57,634 nucleotides of DNA from Zoogloeaceae bacterium (lineage in GTDB: Bacteria; Pseudomonadota; Gammaproteobacteria; Burkholderiales; Rhodocyclaceae): the NCBI GenBank assembly GCA_031277315.1, contig JAITMP010000015.1, forward strand, positions 1-57,634, given 5' to 3'. How positions within the stretch are numbered: position 1 is the stretch's first letter; each line of letters begins with the position of its first letter. A program made the position numbers and the translations under genes. Positions 1 to 10,016 of this stretch are shown here, piece after piece. Under the pieces are notes generated by a model. The model worked only from the letters and a program-made list of their open reading frames with translations. It did no database searches and was not told the DNA's origin.

Positions 1-117
1 AAACACCACATCAAGTCCTACATCGGCGTTTCCGCCAAGGTGCGCGTGGTGGGCCAGAACGCCATCGAGCGCTCGGTCGGCAAAGCCAAGCGCGTCATCG
101 ACAAACGGCCAAAATAA
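1..117 (+). CDS. paaK: Phenylacetate-CoA ligase, C-terminal fragment
   Basis: Frame 1 is open from the window edge and stops with TAA at 115-117, giving 38 residues that end in GKAKRVIDKRPK. This tail, with the preceding HHIKSYIGVSAKVRVV stretch, is what I know from PaaK-type phenylacetate-CoA ligases, which activate phenylacetate with ATP and CoA as the first step of the phenylacetyl-CoA pathway. The 5' part lies outside the window, so the AMP-binding core cannot be checked. A strong intrinsic terminator follows 14 bases after the stop. Its presence next to the aromatic-acid cluster at 1-11 kb suggests a larger aromatic catabolic neighbourhood. Confidence 0.8.
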   Translation, partial: KHHIKSYIGVSAKVRVVGQNAIERSVGKAKRVIDKRPK

Positions 118-131
118 ACAGCCCTTGCCTG

Positions 132-159
132 AAAAAAGCGGCTGCATGGCCGCTTTTTT
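132..159 (+). terminator. Intrinsic terminator after paaK
   Basis: AAAAAAGCGGC (132-142) pairs with GCCGCTTTTTT (149-159) around a six-base loop and runs into T-rich sequence. This is a classic Rho-independent hairpin ending the paaK transcript. A second T-run at 168-173 reinforces it. Confidence 0.85.
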
Positions 160-222
160 TGGGCCGCTTTTTTGTTGCAGAAGAATTTGAGACAAACCCG
201 TGTTTGGCGGAGAATTCCGTCA

Positions 223-981
223 ATGAAAATGAGTGAATCGTTCAAGGATCATTTCTCGCGGCAGGCGCCGGACTATGCGCGCTACAGGCCGAATTATCCA
301 GCCGGTCTGTTCGCCTGGCTGGCGGAAATCGCGCCGGCGCGGGCCGTTGTCTGGGACTGCGGCACCGGCAGCGGTCAGGCGGCAGTGGGCTTGGCGGCGC
401 ATTTCGAGCGCGTTATCGCCACCGATCCGAGCCGCACGCAACTGGCGCACGCCGAGCCGCATCCCCGCGTCGATTACCGTCTGGCGCCGGCGGAAGACAG
501 CCGTCTCGACGCGGCCAGCGTCGATCTCGTCACCGTGGCCCAGGCCATCCACTGGTTCGATCTGGACAAGTTTTACGCCGAGGCGAAGCGCGTGCTGAAG
601 CCGGGCGGCGTCATCGCCGCCTGGACGTACACTCTGCTCGATGTCGAGGCCGGCCTCGACGAATTGCTGCTCGATCTCTACAAGAATGTAGTCGGCCCTT
701 ACTGGCCGCTCGAACGCTGGATGGTCGACGACCGCTACCGCTCGCTGCCCTTTCCGTTCGAGCCGATCACGGCGCCGGCTTTCGAGATTCGCACCGAATG
801 GTCGCGCGACGATCTGATCGGCTATCTCGGCACCTGGTCGGCGACGCAGGCTTATGTCAAGGCGAAGGGCGTCGATCCGCTTCCCGATCTCGCCCGCCGC
901 ATGGCGCCGCTGTGGCCCGATCCGGCCACGATCAAAACGCTGCGCTGGCCGCTGCACCTGCGCGTCGGCCGCCATCAATAA
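223..981 (+). CDS. Class I SAM-dependent methyltransferase
   Basis: Predicted 252-residue cytoplasmic methyltransferase transferring a methyl group from S-adenosylmethionine to an unknown acceptor. Residues about 35-60 carry the glycine-rich SAM loop (VWDCGTGSGQAAVGLA), then an acidic strand end (ATDPSR) and a motif-II/III-like block (VDLVTVAQAIHWFD, then a VLKPGGVIAAW strand) typical of the Methyltransf_11/25 fold. I chose the ATG at 223 because GGCGGAG lies 10 bases upstream and the protein then begins MKMSESFKDHF, the usual start in this family; an in-frame ATG at 172 has no ribosome site. The gene is followed at once by a bidirectional terminator. The substrate cannot be inferred. Confidence 0.85.
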   Translation: MKMSESFKDHFSRQAPDYARYRPNYPAGLFAWLAEIAPARAVVWDCGTGSGQAAVGLAAHFERVIATDPSRTQLAHAEPHPRVDYRLAPAEDSRLDAASVDLVTVAQAIHWFDLDKFYAEAKRVLKPGGVIAAWTYTLLDVEAGLDELLLDLYKNVVGPYWPLERWMVDDRYRSLPFPFEPITAPAFEIRTEWSRDDLIGYLGTWSATQAYVKAKGVDPLPDLARRMAPLWPDPATIKTLRWPLHLRVGRHQ

Positions 982-984
982 AAA

Positions 985-1011
985 CGGCCGGCGGAAAATT
1001 TCCGCCGGCCG
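985..1011. terminator. Bidirectional terminator between methyltransferase and dctP
   Basis: CGGCCGGCGG (985-994) pairs with CCGCCGGCCG (1002-1011) through an AAAATTT centre. On the plus strand it is followed by GCGTTTTGC; on the minus strand by TTTT (981-984 complement). It can therefore end both the upstream plus-strand gene and the minus-strand TRAP cluster. Confidence 0.8.
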
Positions 1012-1031
1012 CGTTTTGCAGAACCCGATGC

Positions 1032-2072
1032 TTACTTGTCGTACTGGTTGAGCAGCGCCTTCGCCGCTTCCAGCAGCTTCTTGCCGTCGGCGCCCTTGGC
1101 GGAAACGTCCTTGATCCACTCGTCATCGACGCTCGCCGTCGCCTTCTCCCAGCGCTGAAACTCGGCATCCGAGAGAATGGTGATGGTGTTGCCGCGGTCG
1201 GTCGCCGTCTTGCGGCCGGGGGCGACGGTGCCATCCCAGACCTCGCCGGCCCAGACCGACGCCTCAACACCGCTGTTGGCGTCAATCACCTTCTTCAGAT
1301 CAGCCGGCAGGCTGTTGTACTTCGCCTCGTTCATCGCCACGACGAAGATGGAGTTCGACACCTTGGGCTTGCCAGGGCCAACTTCGGTGTGGAACTTGGT
1401 CACTTCCTGCACTTTCAGGCCCGGCACCACTTCCCAGGGCAGCGAGGCGCCGTCGATGACGCCCTTGGCGAGCGCCTCCGGCACCTGCGGCACCGGCATC
1501 TGCACCGGCACAGCGCCGATCGCCGCCAGCATGCGCGAGTTGATGCGGGTCGCCGCGCGCACCTTCAGGCCCTTGATGTCTTCCAGCGTCGCCACGTTCT
1601 GCTTGACGAAATGCAGTTCGGAGCCGTCATGGACATGGGCGATGAGAACCTTGACGCCCTTGAACTCGTCAGACGCATGCTGCTGGATGTATTCCCAGAA
1701 AGCGCGGCTGCCGCCCTTGGCCGTCTTGACCATGAAGGGCAACTCGAACACTTCGGATTTGATGAAGCGGCCGGCCTGATAGGTCGGAATCGTCCACACG
1801 ATGTCGGCGACGCCGTCCCGAACCTGATCAAACAACTGCGGCGGCGTGCCGCCCAACTGCATGGCCGGGTACATCTGGCACTTCAGGCGGTTGTTCGATT
1901 CCTTGGCGATTTTGTCGCACCAGGGGGCGAACAGCAGTTTGTGCGCGGTGGACTGCGGCCCGAGGAAATGGTGCACCTTGAGGGTGACGGTTTCCTGAGC
2001 CGCGGCCAGACCGGCGGTGAAAGTCAGCCCGAGCGCGACGGCGAACGGGGCAAGGGTTGCGCGAATTTTCAT
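1032..2072 (-). CDS. dctP: TRAP transporter substrate-binding protein (DctP family)
   Basis: Periplasmic solute receptor of a tripartite ATP-independent transporter, 346 residues. A Sec signal peptide is visible (MKIRATLAPF, then a hydrophobic core, AAA before QETVTL at about residue 25). The mature part shows the DctP fold hallmarks, including a KVRAATRINSRML block with the conserved arginine that usually binds the ligand carboxylate, followed by PVQMPVPQVPEAL. The start at 2072 is supported by AAGGAGGA at 2081-2088; a longer frame to 2129 has no such site. It lies 34 bases behind dctM and is the last gene of the minus-strand cluster. The neighbouring CoA ligase and beta-oxidation genes suggest that the ligand is an aromatic or phenylpropenoid carboxylate (inference). 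Confidence 0.9.
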   Translation of the reverse strand: MKIRATLAPFAVALGLTFTAGLAAAQETVTLKVHHFLGPQSTAHKLLFAPWCDKIAKESNNRLKCQMYPAMQLGGTPPQLFDQVRDGVADIVWTIPTYQAGRFIKSEVFELPFMVKTAKGGSRAFWEYIQQHASDEFKGVKVLIAHVHDGSELHFVKQNVATLEDIKGLKVRAATRINSRMLAAIGAVPVQMPVPQVPEALAKGVIDGASLPWEVVPGLKVQEVTKFHTEVGPGKPKVSNSIFVVAMNEAKYNSLPADLKKVIDANSGVEASVWAGEVWDGTVAPGRKTATDRGNTITILSDAEFQRWEKATASVDDEWIKDVSAKGADGKKLLEAAKALLNQYDK

Positions 2073-2106
2073 ATCAAGTCTCCTCCTTAGAGTTGTGACC
2101 CGGCAT

Positions 2107-3438
2107 TTAACCGCCGAGCGCGTGGACAAGGTACAACGAAATTGCCGGGAACAGGGTCAACAGTACGATACGGATCAGGTCGGAGGCAAGGAAAGGAATC
2201 ACGCCCTTGAACGTCTCGACCAGCGGCACGTTGCCCGCCAAACGGTTAATGATATAGACGTTCATGCCGACCGGCGGATGCACGAGGCCGATCTCCACCA
2301 CCATCAACGCCAGAATGCCGAACCAGACCGACTTGTCGACCTCCGACATGCCCCAGTAATCGAGGCCCATCACCATCGGATAAAAGATCGGGATGGTGAG
2401 CAGAATCATCGCCAGCGCGTCCATGACGCAGCCGAGCAGGATGTAGATGATCAGAATCATCGCCATCACCAGCAGCGGCGGCATGCCGCTCTGGCTGACC
2501 CAGGTCGCCAGTTCGCCCGGCATCTGCGACAGCGCCAGCGCGGCGTTCAGCATGTCGGCGCCGAGCAGTACCAGAAAGATCATGGCGGTGGCTTGCGCCG
2601 TGCCGAGCAGGCTCTGCTTCAACTGCCCCCAGCCGAGCTTGCCGGAGAAAAGCGCCAGCAGGCCGCAGGAAGCGGCGCCGATTGACGCCGCCTCGGTCAG
2701 ATTGGCCCAGCCGCCGTAGATGGCGGTCATCACCACGGTAAACACCACCAGCACCGGCAGCACCGCGAACAGCGCCTTCATGCGCTCCGCCCAGGGCACA
2801 CGCGGGCCGGCCGGGCCGGCGGCCGGATTGAAGTACACCACGAGCTGAATCACGAGCATGTAGCCGATGATGGCGATGGTGCCCGGAATCACCGTCGCGA
2901 TGAACAGCTTGCCGATGGATTCCTGCGTCAGGATGGCGTAGATCACCAGCGGCATCGAAGGCGGAATCAGGATGCCGAGCGTGCCGCCCGCCGCCAGCGC
3001 GCCGGTCGACAACGCGCCGGAGTAACCGTAGCGGCGCAACTCGGGCAGCGCCACCTGGCCCATGGTGGCGGCGGTGGCGAGCGAGGAGCCGCAGACGGCG
3101 CCGAAGCCGGCGCAAGCGCCGATAGACGCGATGGCGATGCCGCCCTTGCGGTGGCCGAGAAAGGCGCTGACAAAACTGAACAATAATTTGCTCAAACCGC
3201 CGTGGGTGGCGAACTGCCCCATCAGCAGGAACAGCGGAATCACCACCAGATCGTAATTGGAAAGCCGCGCATAGGCGAGATTCTTGAGCGAGTTGAGCAG
3301 CGGCAGCGTCTCGCCGCCGAGCAGATAGAGATAGCCGCCCGCGCCGCACATGAACATCGCGATGCCGATCGGCACGCGCAGCACCAGCAGCAGAAGCAGG
3401 ATGCCGAAAATGATGAAGCCAACCGAAACGCCGCTCAT
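2107..3438 (-). CDS. dctM: TRAP transporter large permease (DctM)
   Basis: Large integral membrane subunit, 443 residues with about 12 hydrophobic segments; it is the channel that couples sodium entry to solute uptake. Family features are the IPPSMPLVIYAILTQESIGKLF block, the GCVMDALAMILLTIPIFYPM block and the VHPPVGMNVYIIN motif near the C terminus. I placed the start at 3438 (MSGVSVGFIIFG), because it overlaps the dctQ stop by four bases (ATGA), the usual translational coupling in TRAP operons. A longer frame to 3537 would run through dctQ. Confidence 0.92.
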   Translation of the reverse strand: MSGVSVGFIIFGILLLLLVLRVPIGIAMFMCGAGGYLYLLGGETLPLLNSLKNLAYARLSNYDLVVIPLFLLMGQFATHGGLSKLLFSFVSAFLGHRKGGIAIASIGACAGFGAVCGSSLATAATMGQVALPELRRYGYSGALSTGALAAGGTLGILIPPSMPLVIYAILTQESIGKLFIATVIPGTIAIIGYMLVIQLVVYFNPAAGPAGPRVPWAERMKALFAVLPVLVVFTVVMTAIYGGWANLTEAASIGAASCGLLALFSGKLGWGQLKQSLLGTAQATAMIFLVLLGADMLNAALALSQMPGELATWVSQSGMPPLLVMAMILIIYILLGCVMDALAMILLTIPIFYPMVMGLDYWGMSEVDKSVWFGILALMVVEIGLVHPPVGMNVYIINRLAGNVPLVETFKGVIPFLASDLIRIVLLTLFPAISLYLVHALGG

Positions 3439-3965
3439 GCTTTCACCCCGCGCCGCGACCAGGTATGGACGCACATGTAAAAACCAGCCGCCGCGAGCAA
3501 GGCAAAGCTCGGCACCATCAGCACTTCGGCGACCCACACCGGCAGTTCAAGAATCGCCGACGTTTCCCCCACCTCCTTCACCGCCATCGCGCCGGCCCAG
3601 GCGCGCCAGGCGATCAGCGCGCCGAACAGGCCGACCAGCAGCGAGCCGACGGCGTCGAGAAAAGCGATCTTGTTTGGGCCAAGGCGATTGGTGAAAAGGT
3701 CCACCTTGACGTCGCCGCGCATCATGTGCGTGTAAGCGAAGAAAGCCGCCGAGGCGAATGCCGCTCCCATTTGCAGCATTTCGACGTCGCCCGGCACCGG
3801 CAGGCCGGCAACCTTGCGTCCGACGATGGAGACGACGGAGATCAGAACGACGGCGATGAAGATCACGCCGCCGGCAATCGCCGTCCATTGCGAAGCGGCC
3901 AGCAGCGCCCGGCCGAGGGGGCCGAATTCAGCGCCCGGGCCTGCACCCGACGAAGGTTCCTGCAT
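3435..3965 (-). CDS. dctQ: TRAP transporter small permease (DctQ)
   Basis: Small membrane subunit of 176 residues with four hydrophobic helices that bridges the receptor and DctM. The N terminus is a 25-residue polar stretch, then a first helix (GGVIFIAVVLISVVS), a central GDVEMLQMGAAFASAAFFAY segment and a last helix near the end. The start is supported by AAGGAGGAG 8 bases upstream. It overlaps dctM by ATGA. The 125 bases between it and the thioesterase gene (3966-4090) are unusually T-rich for the window and contain degenerate TTCTGT-type repeats around 3980-4017; no promoter is obvious there, so it is probably read with the upstream genes. Confidence 0.9.
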   Translation of the reverse strand: MQEPSSGAGPGAEFGPLGRALLAASQWTAIAGGVIFIAVVLISVVSIVGRKVAGLPVPGDVEMLQMGAAFASAAFFAYTHMMRGDVKVDLFTNRLGPNKIAFLDAVGSLLVGLFGALIAWRAWAGAMAVKEVGETSAILELPVWVAEVLMVPSFALLAAAGFYMCVHTWSRRGVKA

Positions 3966-4090
3966 GTTGTGTCTCCTCCTTGTGTTCTGCCCTGTATTCT
4001 GTTCTGTGTTCTGTATTGCGTGACGATGCGGCTTGCCAATTATTCCGTTGCTTATTTTTATCTATTTTCTCTCTGTTCGCCGGGTTTTAT

Positions 4091-4504
4091 TCATTTTTCC
4101 AGCGCCGCCCGCACTTCCGGCGGAATCGGCAAGGAGCGGAAACGGCGCGGATCGGCGGCATCCTTCACCACCCAGGCGCGCAACTCCGAGCCTTCGAGCA
4201 GTTTCTCATCGCCGCGATACACGGCGTGCTTGACGACGAACATCTTTTCCCGCCATTCGGCGACCCAGCTTTCCTGCCGCAGATCGTCGCCCAAATGGCC
4301 GGGGCGGGAAAACTGCGCGCTGGCATCGACCAACGGAATATACACGCCGCGCTCGCGGGCCAGGTCGCCCGGATAGAAACCGGCGGCCTCGAACAGCCGC
4401 CAAGCCCCCTGATCGAACCAGCGGAAATAATTCGGATAGAACGTGATGCCAGCCGGATCGCAGTCGCTCCACTCGATGCGGATGGTCAAGGTATTTTTTA
4501 GCAT
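4091..4504 (-). CDS. Acyl-CoA thioesterase, 4-hydroxybenzoyl-CoA type
   Basis: Hot-dog-fold thioesterase of 137 residues hydrolysing an acyl-CoA to free acid and CoA. The N-terminal EWSDCDPAGITFYPNYFRWFD matches the DCDPAG active-site block of the Pseudomonas 4-hydroxybenzoyl-CoA thioesterase family, so Asp14 is the expected catalytic residue. The start at 4504 (MLKNTLTIRIEW) has GGGAGG just upstream; a longer frame to 4570 reads through the promoter region. It sits between the thiolase and the TRAP genes. In a beta-oxidative phenylpropenoid route it would release the benzoate-level acid (for example vanillate or 4-hydroxybenzoate) from its CoA ester; this role is inference. Confidence 0.85.
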   Translation of the reverse strand: MLKNTLTIRIEWSDCDPAGITFYPNYFRWFDQGAWRLFEAAGFYPGDLARERGVYIPLVDASAQFSRPGHLGDDLRQESWVAEWREKMFVVKHAVYRGDEKLLEGSELRAWVVKDAADPRRFRSLPIPPEVRAALEK

Positions 4505-4526
4505 GGCCTCCCTTGGTTTCGGGTGG

Positions 4527-4555
4527 AGACTACGCGAAATTTGTTGGACTTGCAA
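4527..4555 (-). promoter_or_regulatory. Candidate sigma-70 promoter for the thioesterase-TRAP genes
   Basis: On the minus strand TTGCAA (4550-4555) is followed after exactly 17 bases by TAGTCT (4527-4532). A transcript would start about 15 bases before the ATG at 4504 and include its GGGAGG site. It lies in the 213-base gap (4505-4717) after the thiolase, which otherwise holds a GC-rich inverted repeat near 4587-4607 and no gene. This suggests that the last four genes can be expressed separately from the upstream part of the cluster. Confidence 0.45.
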
Positions 4556-4717
4556 TAGTTGGAACGACAATTAAATTCATTCCACGCGCGCATGCTCCGC
4601 GCGCCCGGCGCGGGGCTGGGTAAAACGCAGTCCGCCTGGTCAAGGGCGAAACCGGAATCAATATATGCTGCCTGCCCTGCCCCGCCCTTTTCTTGCCCTT
4701 TCCCCGCTTGTTTCTGT

Positions 4718-5925
4718 TCAGCGCGCCGTCACGCGCAGCGCCACGGCCATGCCGGAATCGCCGGCGGCGCAGCCGGTAAACAACCCCGTGCCGCCGCCGC
4801 GCAGCGCCAGTTCCTCGATCAGTTCGATCACCCCGCGCAGGCCGGTCGGGCCTTGCGGGTGGCCCCAGATCAGCGAGCAGCCGTAGTTGTTCATCTTGTC
4901 CAGAGGGAAGCCGGTTTCGCGGGCAAAGGCGATGTCGTTCACGGCGAAAGGATTGTGCGTCTTGACGGCATCGACATCGCGCATCGTCAGGCCGGCCTGC
5001 TTCAGCGCGGCTTGCGCGGCGGGCGCCGGCGCCATCGGCATGAAGCCTTTGTCGACCCGCGCCTGACCGAAGCCGAGCAGTTCGATCTCGATCTTCGGAT
5101 CAGCGGAAAGCTCGCGCGCCTGTTCCCGCGTCGTGACAATGATGCCGGCATTGCCGTCAGCGGGATGCGTCTGCGTGCCGAAGCTGACGGTGCCGTCCGG
5201 CTTGACCGGCTTCAGCTTCGCCAGCCCTTCAGCGGTGGTCGGGAAGATGCCTTCGTCGGCGGTCAGCGCCCCTGTCTGGCGGCGGAAACCGGCGTCGCTG
5301 AGCGGCGCGTCGACCATGTAGCGGCGCTGGAAGGCGCGATCGTCGGCGAGCGCCGCCTGATACTGGGCGTAGCGGGCCAGCGTCACCTCGGCCTGTTCGG
5401 CGGCGCTGACGCCGAAGCGCGCGGCGACGTTCTCGGCGGTGTCGATCATGGCGTTGCGGGCGAAGGGGTCATGGGCGAAGTTGTCGAGCACCCATTTCTC
5501 GGTATGGCCGCTGCCGCCCGGCGCGGAAGGATCGGGGTAATACACGATGGGGCCGTTCGAGCAGCGGTCGGCGGCCACCACCAAAGCGCAGCGCGCGCTG
5601 CCGGCGCCGATTTCCTGCGCCGCCATCTGCATGATCCGCGCGCTGGTGGCGCAAGCCTGCTGCACGGTCGGGCCGGGCACGCTTTCAAGGCCGAGCAGGC
5701 CGGTCAGCCAGGGCAGGCCGTAGAAACTGCCGTGCTGAATGGTGGTGATGCCGAGCAGGCCGAGATCAATGCGCTCGCGCAGCGCCGGCCGCGCTTCCAG
5801 CCAGGGCCGTCCGACGGCGGCGGCAAGCCGGATGCTGTTCAGGTGGGCGAGCGATCCCTGCCATTTGGCGAAGGGCGTCGACCAGTAAGCGCCGTAGGGA
5901 ACGAACGCCGGGATGAATGCCTTGC

Positions 5926-5929
<4 letters not shown>
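4718..5929 (-). CDS. Thiolase (acyl-CoA acyltransferase)
   Basis: Cytoplasmic thiolase-family enzyme of 403 residues, expected to cleave a 3-oxoacyl-CoA with CoA into acetyl-CoA and a shortened acyl-CoA. Nucleophilic cysteine about residue 93 in VQQACATSARIM; C-terminal blocks THNPFAVND, GHPQGPTGLR (histidine) and TGCAAGDSG (second cysteine) complete the active site. The start at 5929 overlaps the stop of the upstream hydratase/dehydrogenase gene by four bases (ATGA) and has AAAGGGG upstream. The pairing with a 3-hydroxyacyl-CoA dehydrogenase makes a degradative rather than biosynthetic thiolase most likely; the aromatic substrate is inferred from the ligase in the same cluster. Confidence 0.9.
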
Positions 5930-8091
<2,162 letters not shown>

Positions 8092-8177
8092 TTTTGTGGC
8101 TCCTGCAAAAAATCCGGTCAACAAAGCCCCGCTTCCGTCATGGAAGTGTTTTGCCACAACGGGGCGGGACGGCTTTT

Positions 8178-10016
8178 CTAAATCGCGATCACCGTCGCGT
8201 CGGCGGACTTCGCATACAGGCGCTCGACCAGCGCGGCGCGGCGCGTCAGCACCGCGCGCTGGTTGATGTAGCCCTTGTCGGTGATCTCGCTGGCGTCGAT
8301 CGACGGCGGCTCGGCCATCAGCAGCGCGCGGGCGGCATAGTTGGAACTGCCGCCGCCTTCTTCCTTCAGCTTCCCCAGACCGGCCTTGGCGCATGCCACG
8401 ACGCGCGGATCGGCCAGCACCTGTTCGAGCGGCGCATCCTCCGGCAAGTCCGGGCACAGGCTGCGGCAGCCGGGCGGATTGACGAAGACGAGAAAGCCGA
8501 CCTCCTCGCGCCCGTGGCCGGTGACGACGATGTCCTGCGCCAGCGGCGCCAGGGCGGTGATGCCCTTGACCTTGATCGACCCGACGTGCACCCAGACGCC
8601 GCTCATCAGTTTGAAGTCCTCGGCGATGCGGCCATCGAACTCGATGCCCTTGGCCGGCTCCAGCGGATCGGCGAAGCGGCCGGCGTCGCCGATGCAGTAA
8701 AAGCCTTCCTCGTCGAAAGCGACCCGCGTCAGATCGGGCCGTTTCCAGTAGCCGGGCATGACGTTGGGGCCGCGCACGCGCAACTCCAGCTTGTTCTCGC
8801 TCGGCACCAGTTTCACTTCCATGCCGGGCGCCGGCAGGCCGATGACGCCGGCGCGGTCGATCTCGAAATGCACCGTCGTCACCATCGGCGACGTTTCGGT
8901 CGAACCCCAGGCGGAAACCATCACGGTGCGCTTGCCCCGCTCCCGCACGGAGAGGTCTTCGAGTTTCTCCCACAGGTTTTGCGGCAGCGCGGCGGCGGCG
9001 TAAAAGATCGTTTGCAGCTTGCTGAAAAAACTCTTGCGCAATGCCGCGTCCTGCTCCAGAAACGGAATCAGGATGTCGAAACCGCGCGGCACGTTGAAGT
9101 AGATGGTCGGCGACACTTCGCGCAGATTCGCCACCGTCTTCTCGATCAGGCCCGGCATCGGCTTGCCGTCGTCAATGTAGAGCGTGCCGCCGTTGGCGAG
9201 CACCATGTTGAAGTTGTGGTTGCCGCCGAAGGTGTGATTCCACGGCAGCCAGTCCAGCACCACCGGCGGCGTTTCGGTCAGGAAGGGCCAGACCTGAACG
9301 ATGGCCTGTTGGTTCGAGCAGAGCATGCGCTGGGTGTTGATGACGCCCTTCGGCTCGCCGGTCGAACCGGAAGTAAACAATATTTTCGCCAGCGTGTCGG
9401 GGCCGACCGCAGCGAAGGCCCGGTCGACCGCCGCGTCCGGCGTCTGCCGCAACTCGGCGAAAGGCGTCGCTTTCAGGCCGGCCGGCGGATTGGCGCCGAG
9501 CACGATCTCGGCGTCGCCGAAATCCACATTCGCCAGCGCGTTGGCGAACCTGGCGCCGTCGGTGGCATACACCAGACCGGGCTGGAGCAGCCCGGCGATC
9601 ACCTTCACCTTGGCGTAGTCCTTCGACATCAGCGAATACGCCGGCGACACGGGCGCGATCGGCACGCCGACGTGCATCGCGCCGAGCATCAGCAAGGCAT
9701 GGTCGATGGTGTTGTCGGAGAGCACCATCACCGGCCGCTCGACCGACAGGCCACGCGCCAGCAAGGCGGCACCGATGGCGCGGGCTTCGGTGAGCGCCGC
9801 GCCGTAAGTCAGCCGGCGCCAGCCGGCGCCGGCGCGTTCAGCGAGAAAGACCCGCTCGGGCGCCTGCCGCGCCCAGCGTTCGAGATGTTCGCCGAGGCAG
9901 CGCGCGTAGGGCCGCAGGGGCTGCGGCGAACGCAGCACCTGGACGCCATCGGCGCGCCGCTCGATCTCGATTGCCGCAGGCGCGAAGTGCAGGCTGGCAA
10001 ACGGCGCCTTGCTCAC
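8178..10016 (-). CDS. fcs: Feruloyl-CoA synthetase-like acyl-CoA ligase
   Basis: ATP-dependent acyl-CoA ligase of the ANL superfamily, 612 residues, predicted to activate a phenylpropenoate such as ferulate, coumarate or caffeate to its CoA ester. The phosphate-binding motif ILFTSGSTGEPKG is at about residues 212-224; later motifs AWGSTETSP and YCIGDAGRF supply the adenylate contacts. Overall length and the DWLPWNHTFGGNHNFN block resemble feruloyl-CoA synthetases. The start is GTG at 10016, overlapping the stop of the upstream binding-protein gene (GTGA), with no strong ribosome site, so coupled translation is likely. The 86 bases after the stop carry an inverted pair TTGTGGC (8094-8100) / GCCACAA (8152-8158). 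Exact substrate range cannot be read from sequence. Confidence 0.82.
   Translation of the reverse strand: MSKAPFASLHFAPAAIEIERRADGVQVLRSPQPLRPYARCLGEHLERWARQAPERVFLAERAGAGWRRLTYGAALTEARAIGAALLARGLSVERPVMVLSDNTIDHALLMLGAMHVGVPIAPVSPAYSLMSKDYAKVKVIAGLLQPGLVYATDGARFANALANVDFGDAEIVLGANPPAGLKATPFAELRQTPDAAVDRAFAAVGPDTLAKILFTSGSTGEPKGVINTQRMLCSNQQAIVQVWPFLTETPPVVLDWLPWNHTFGGNHNFNMVLANGGTLYIDDGKPMPGLIEKTVANLREVSPTIYFNVPRGFDILIPFLEQDAALRKSFFSKLQTIFYAAAALPQNLWEKLEDLSVRERGKRTVMVSAWGSTETSPMVTTVHFEIDRAGVIGLPAPGMEVKLVPSENKLELRVRGPNVMPGYWKRPDLTRVAFDEEGFYCIGDAGRFADPLEPAKGIEFDGRIAEDFKLMSGVWVHVGSIKVKGITALAPLAQDIVVTGHGREEVGFLVFVNPPGCRSLCPDLPEDAPLEQVLADPRVVACAKAGLGKLKEEGGGSSNYAARALLMAEPPSIDASEITDKGYINQRAVLTRRAALVERLYAKSADATVIAI

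Noticed and set aside
3966-4090. T-rich gap with TTCTGT repeats as a promoter or terminator
   Set aside because: Repeats are degenerate, no hairpin or good -10/-35 pair was found, and it lies within a co-directional gene series.
4505-4717. Possible small RNA or gene in the thiolase-thioesterase gap
   Set aside because: Only a GC-rich inverted repeat without a T-run and a promoter-like pair are visible; nothing supports an RNA gene.
8092-8973. 294-codon N-terminal extension of the hydratase/dehydrogenase
   Set aside because: It is the out-of-frame shadow of the ligase gene; the crotonase domain begins directly at the ATG at 8091, which has a ribosome site.
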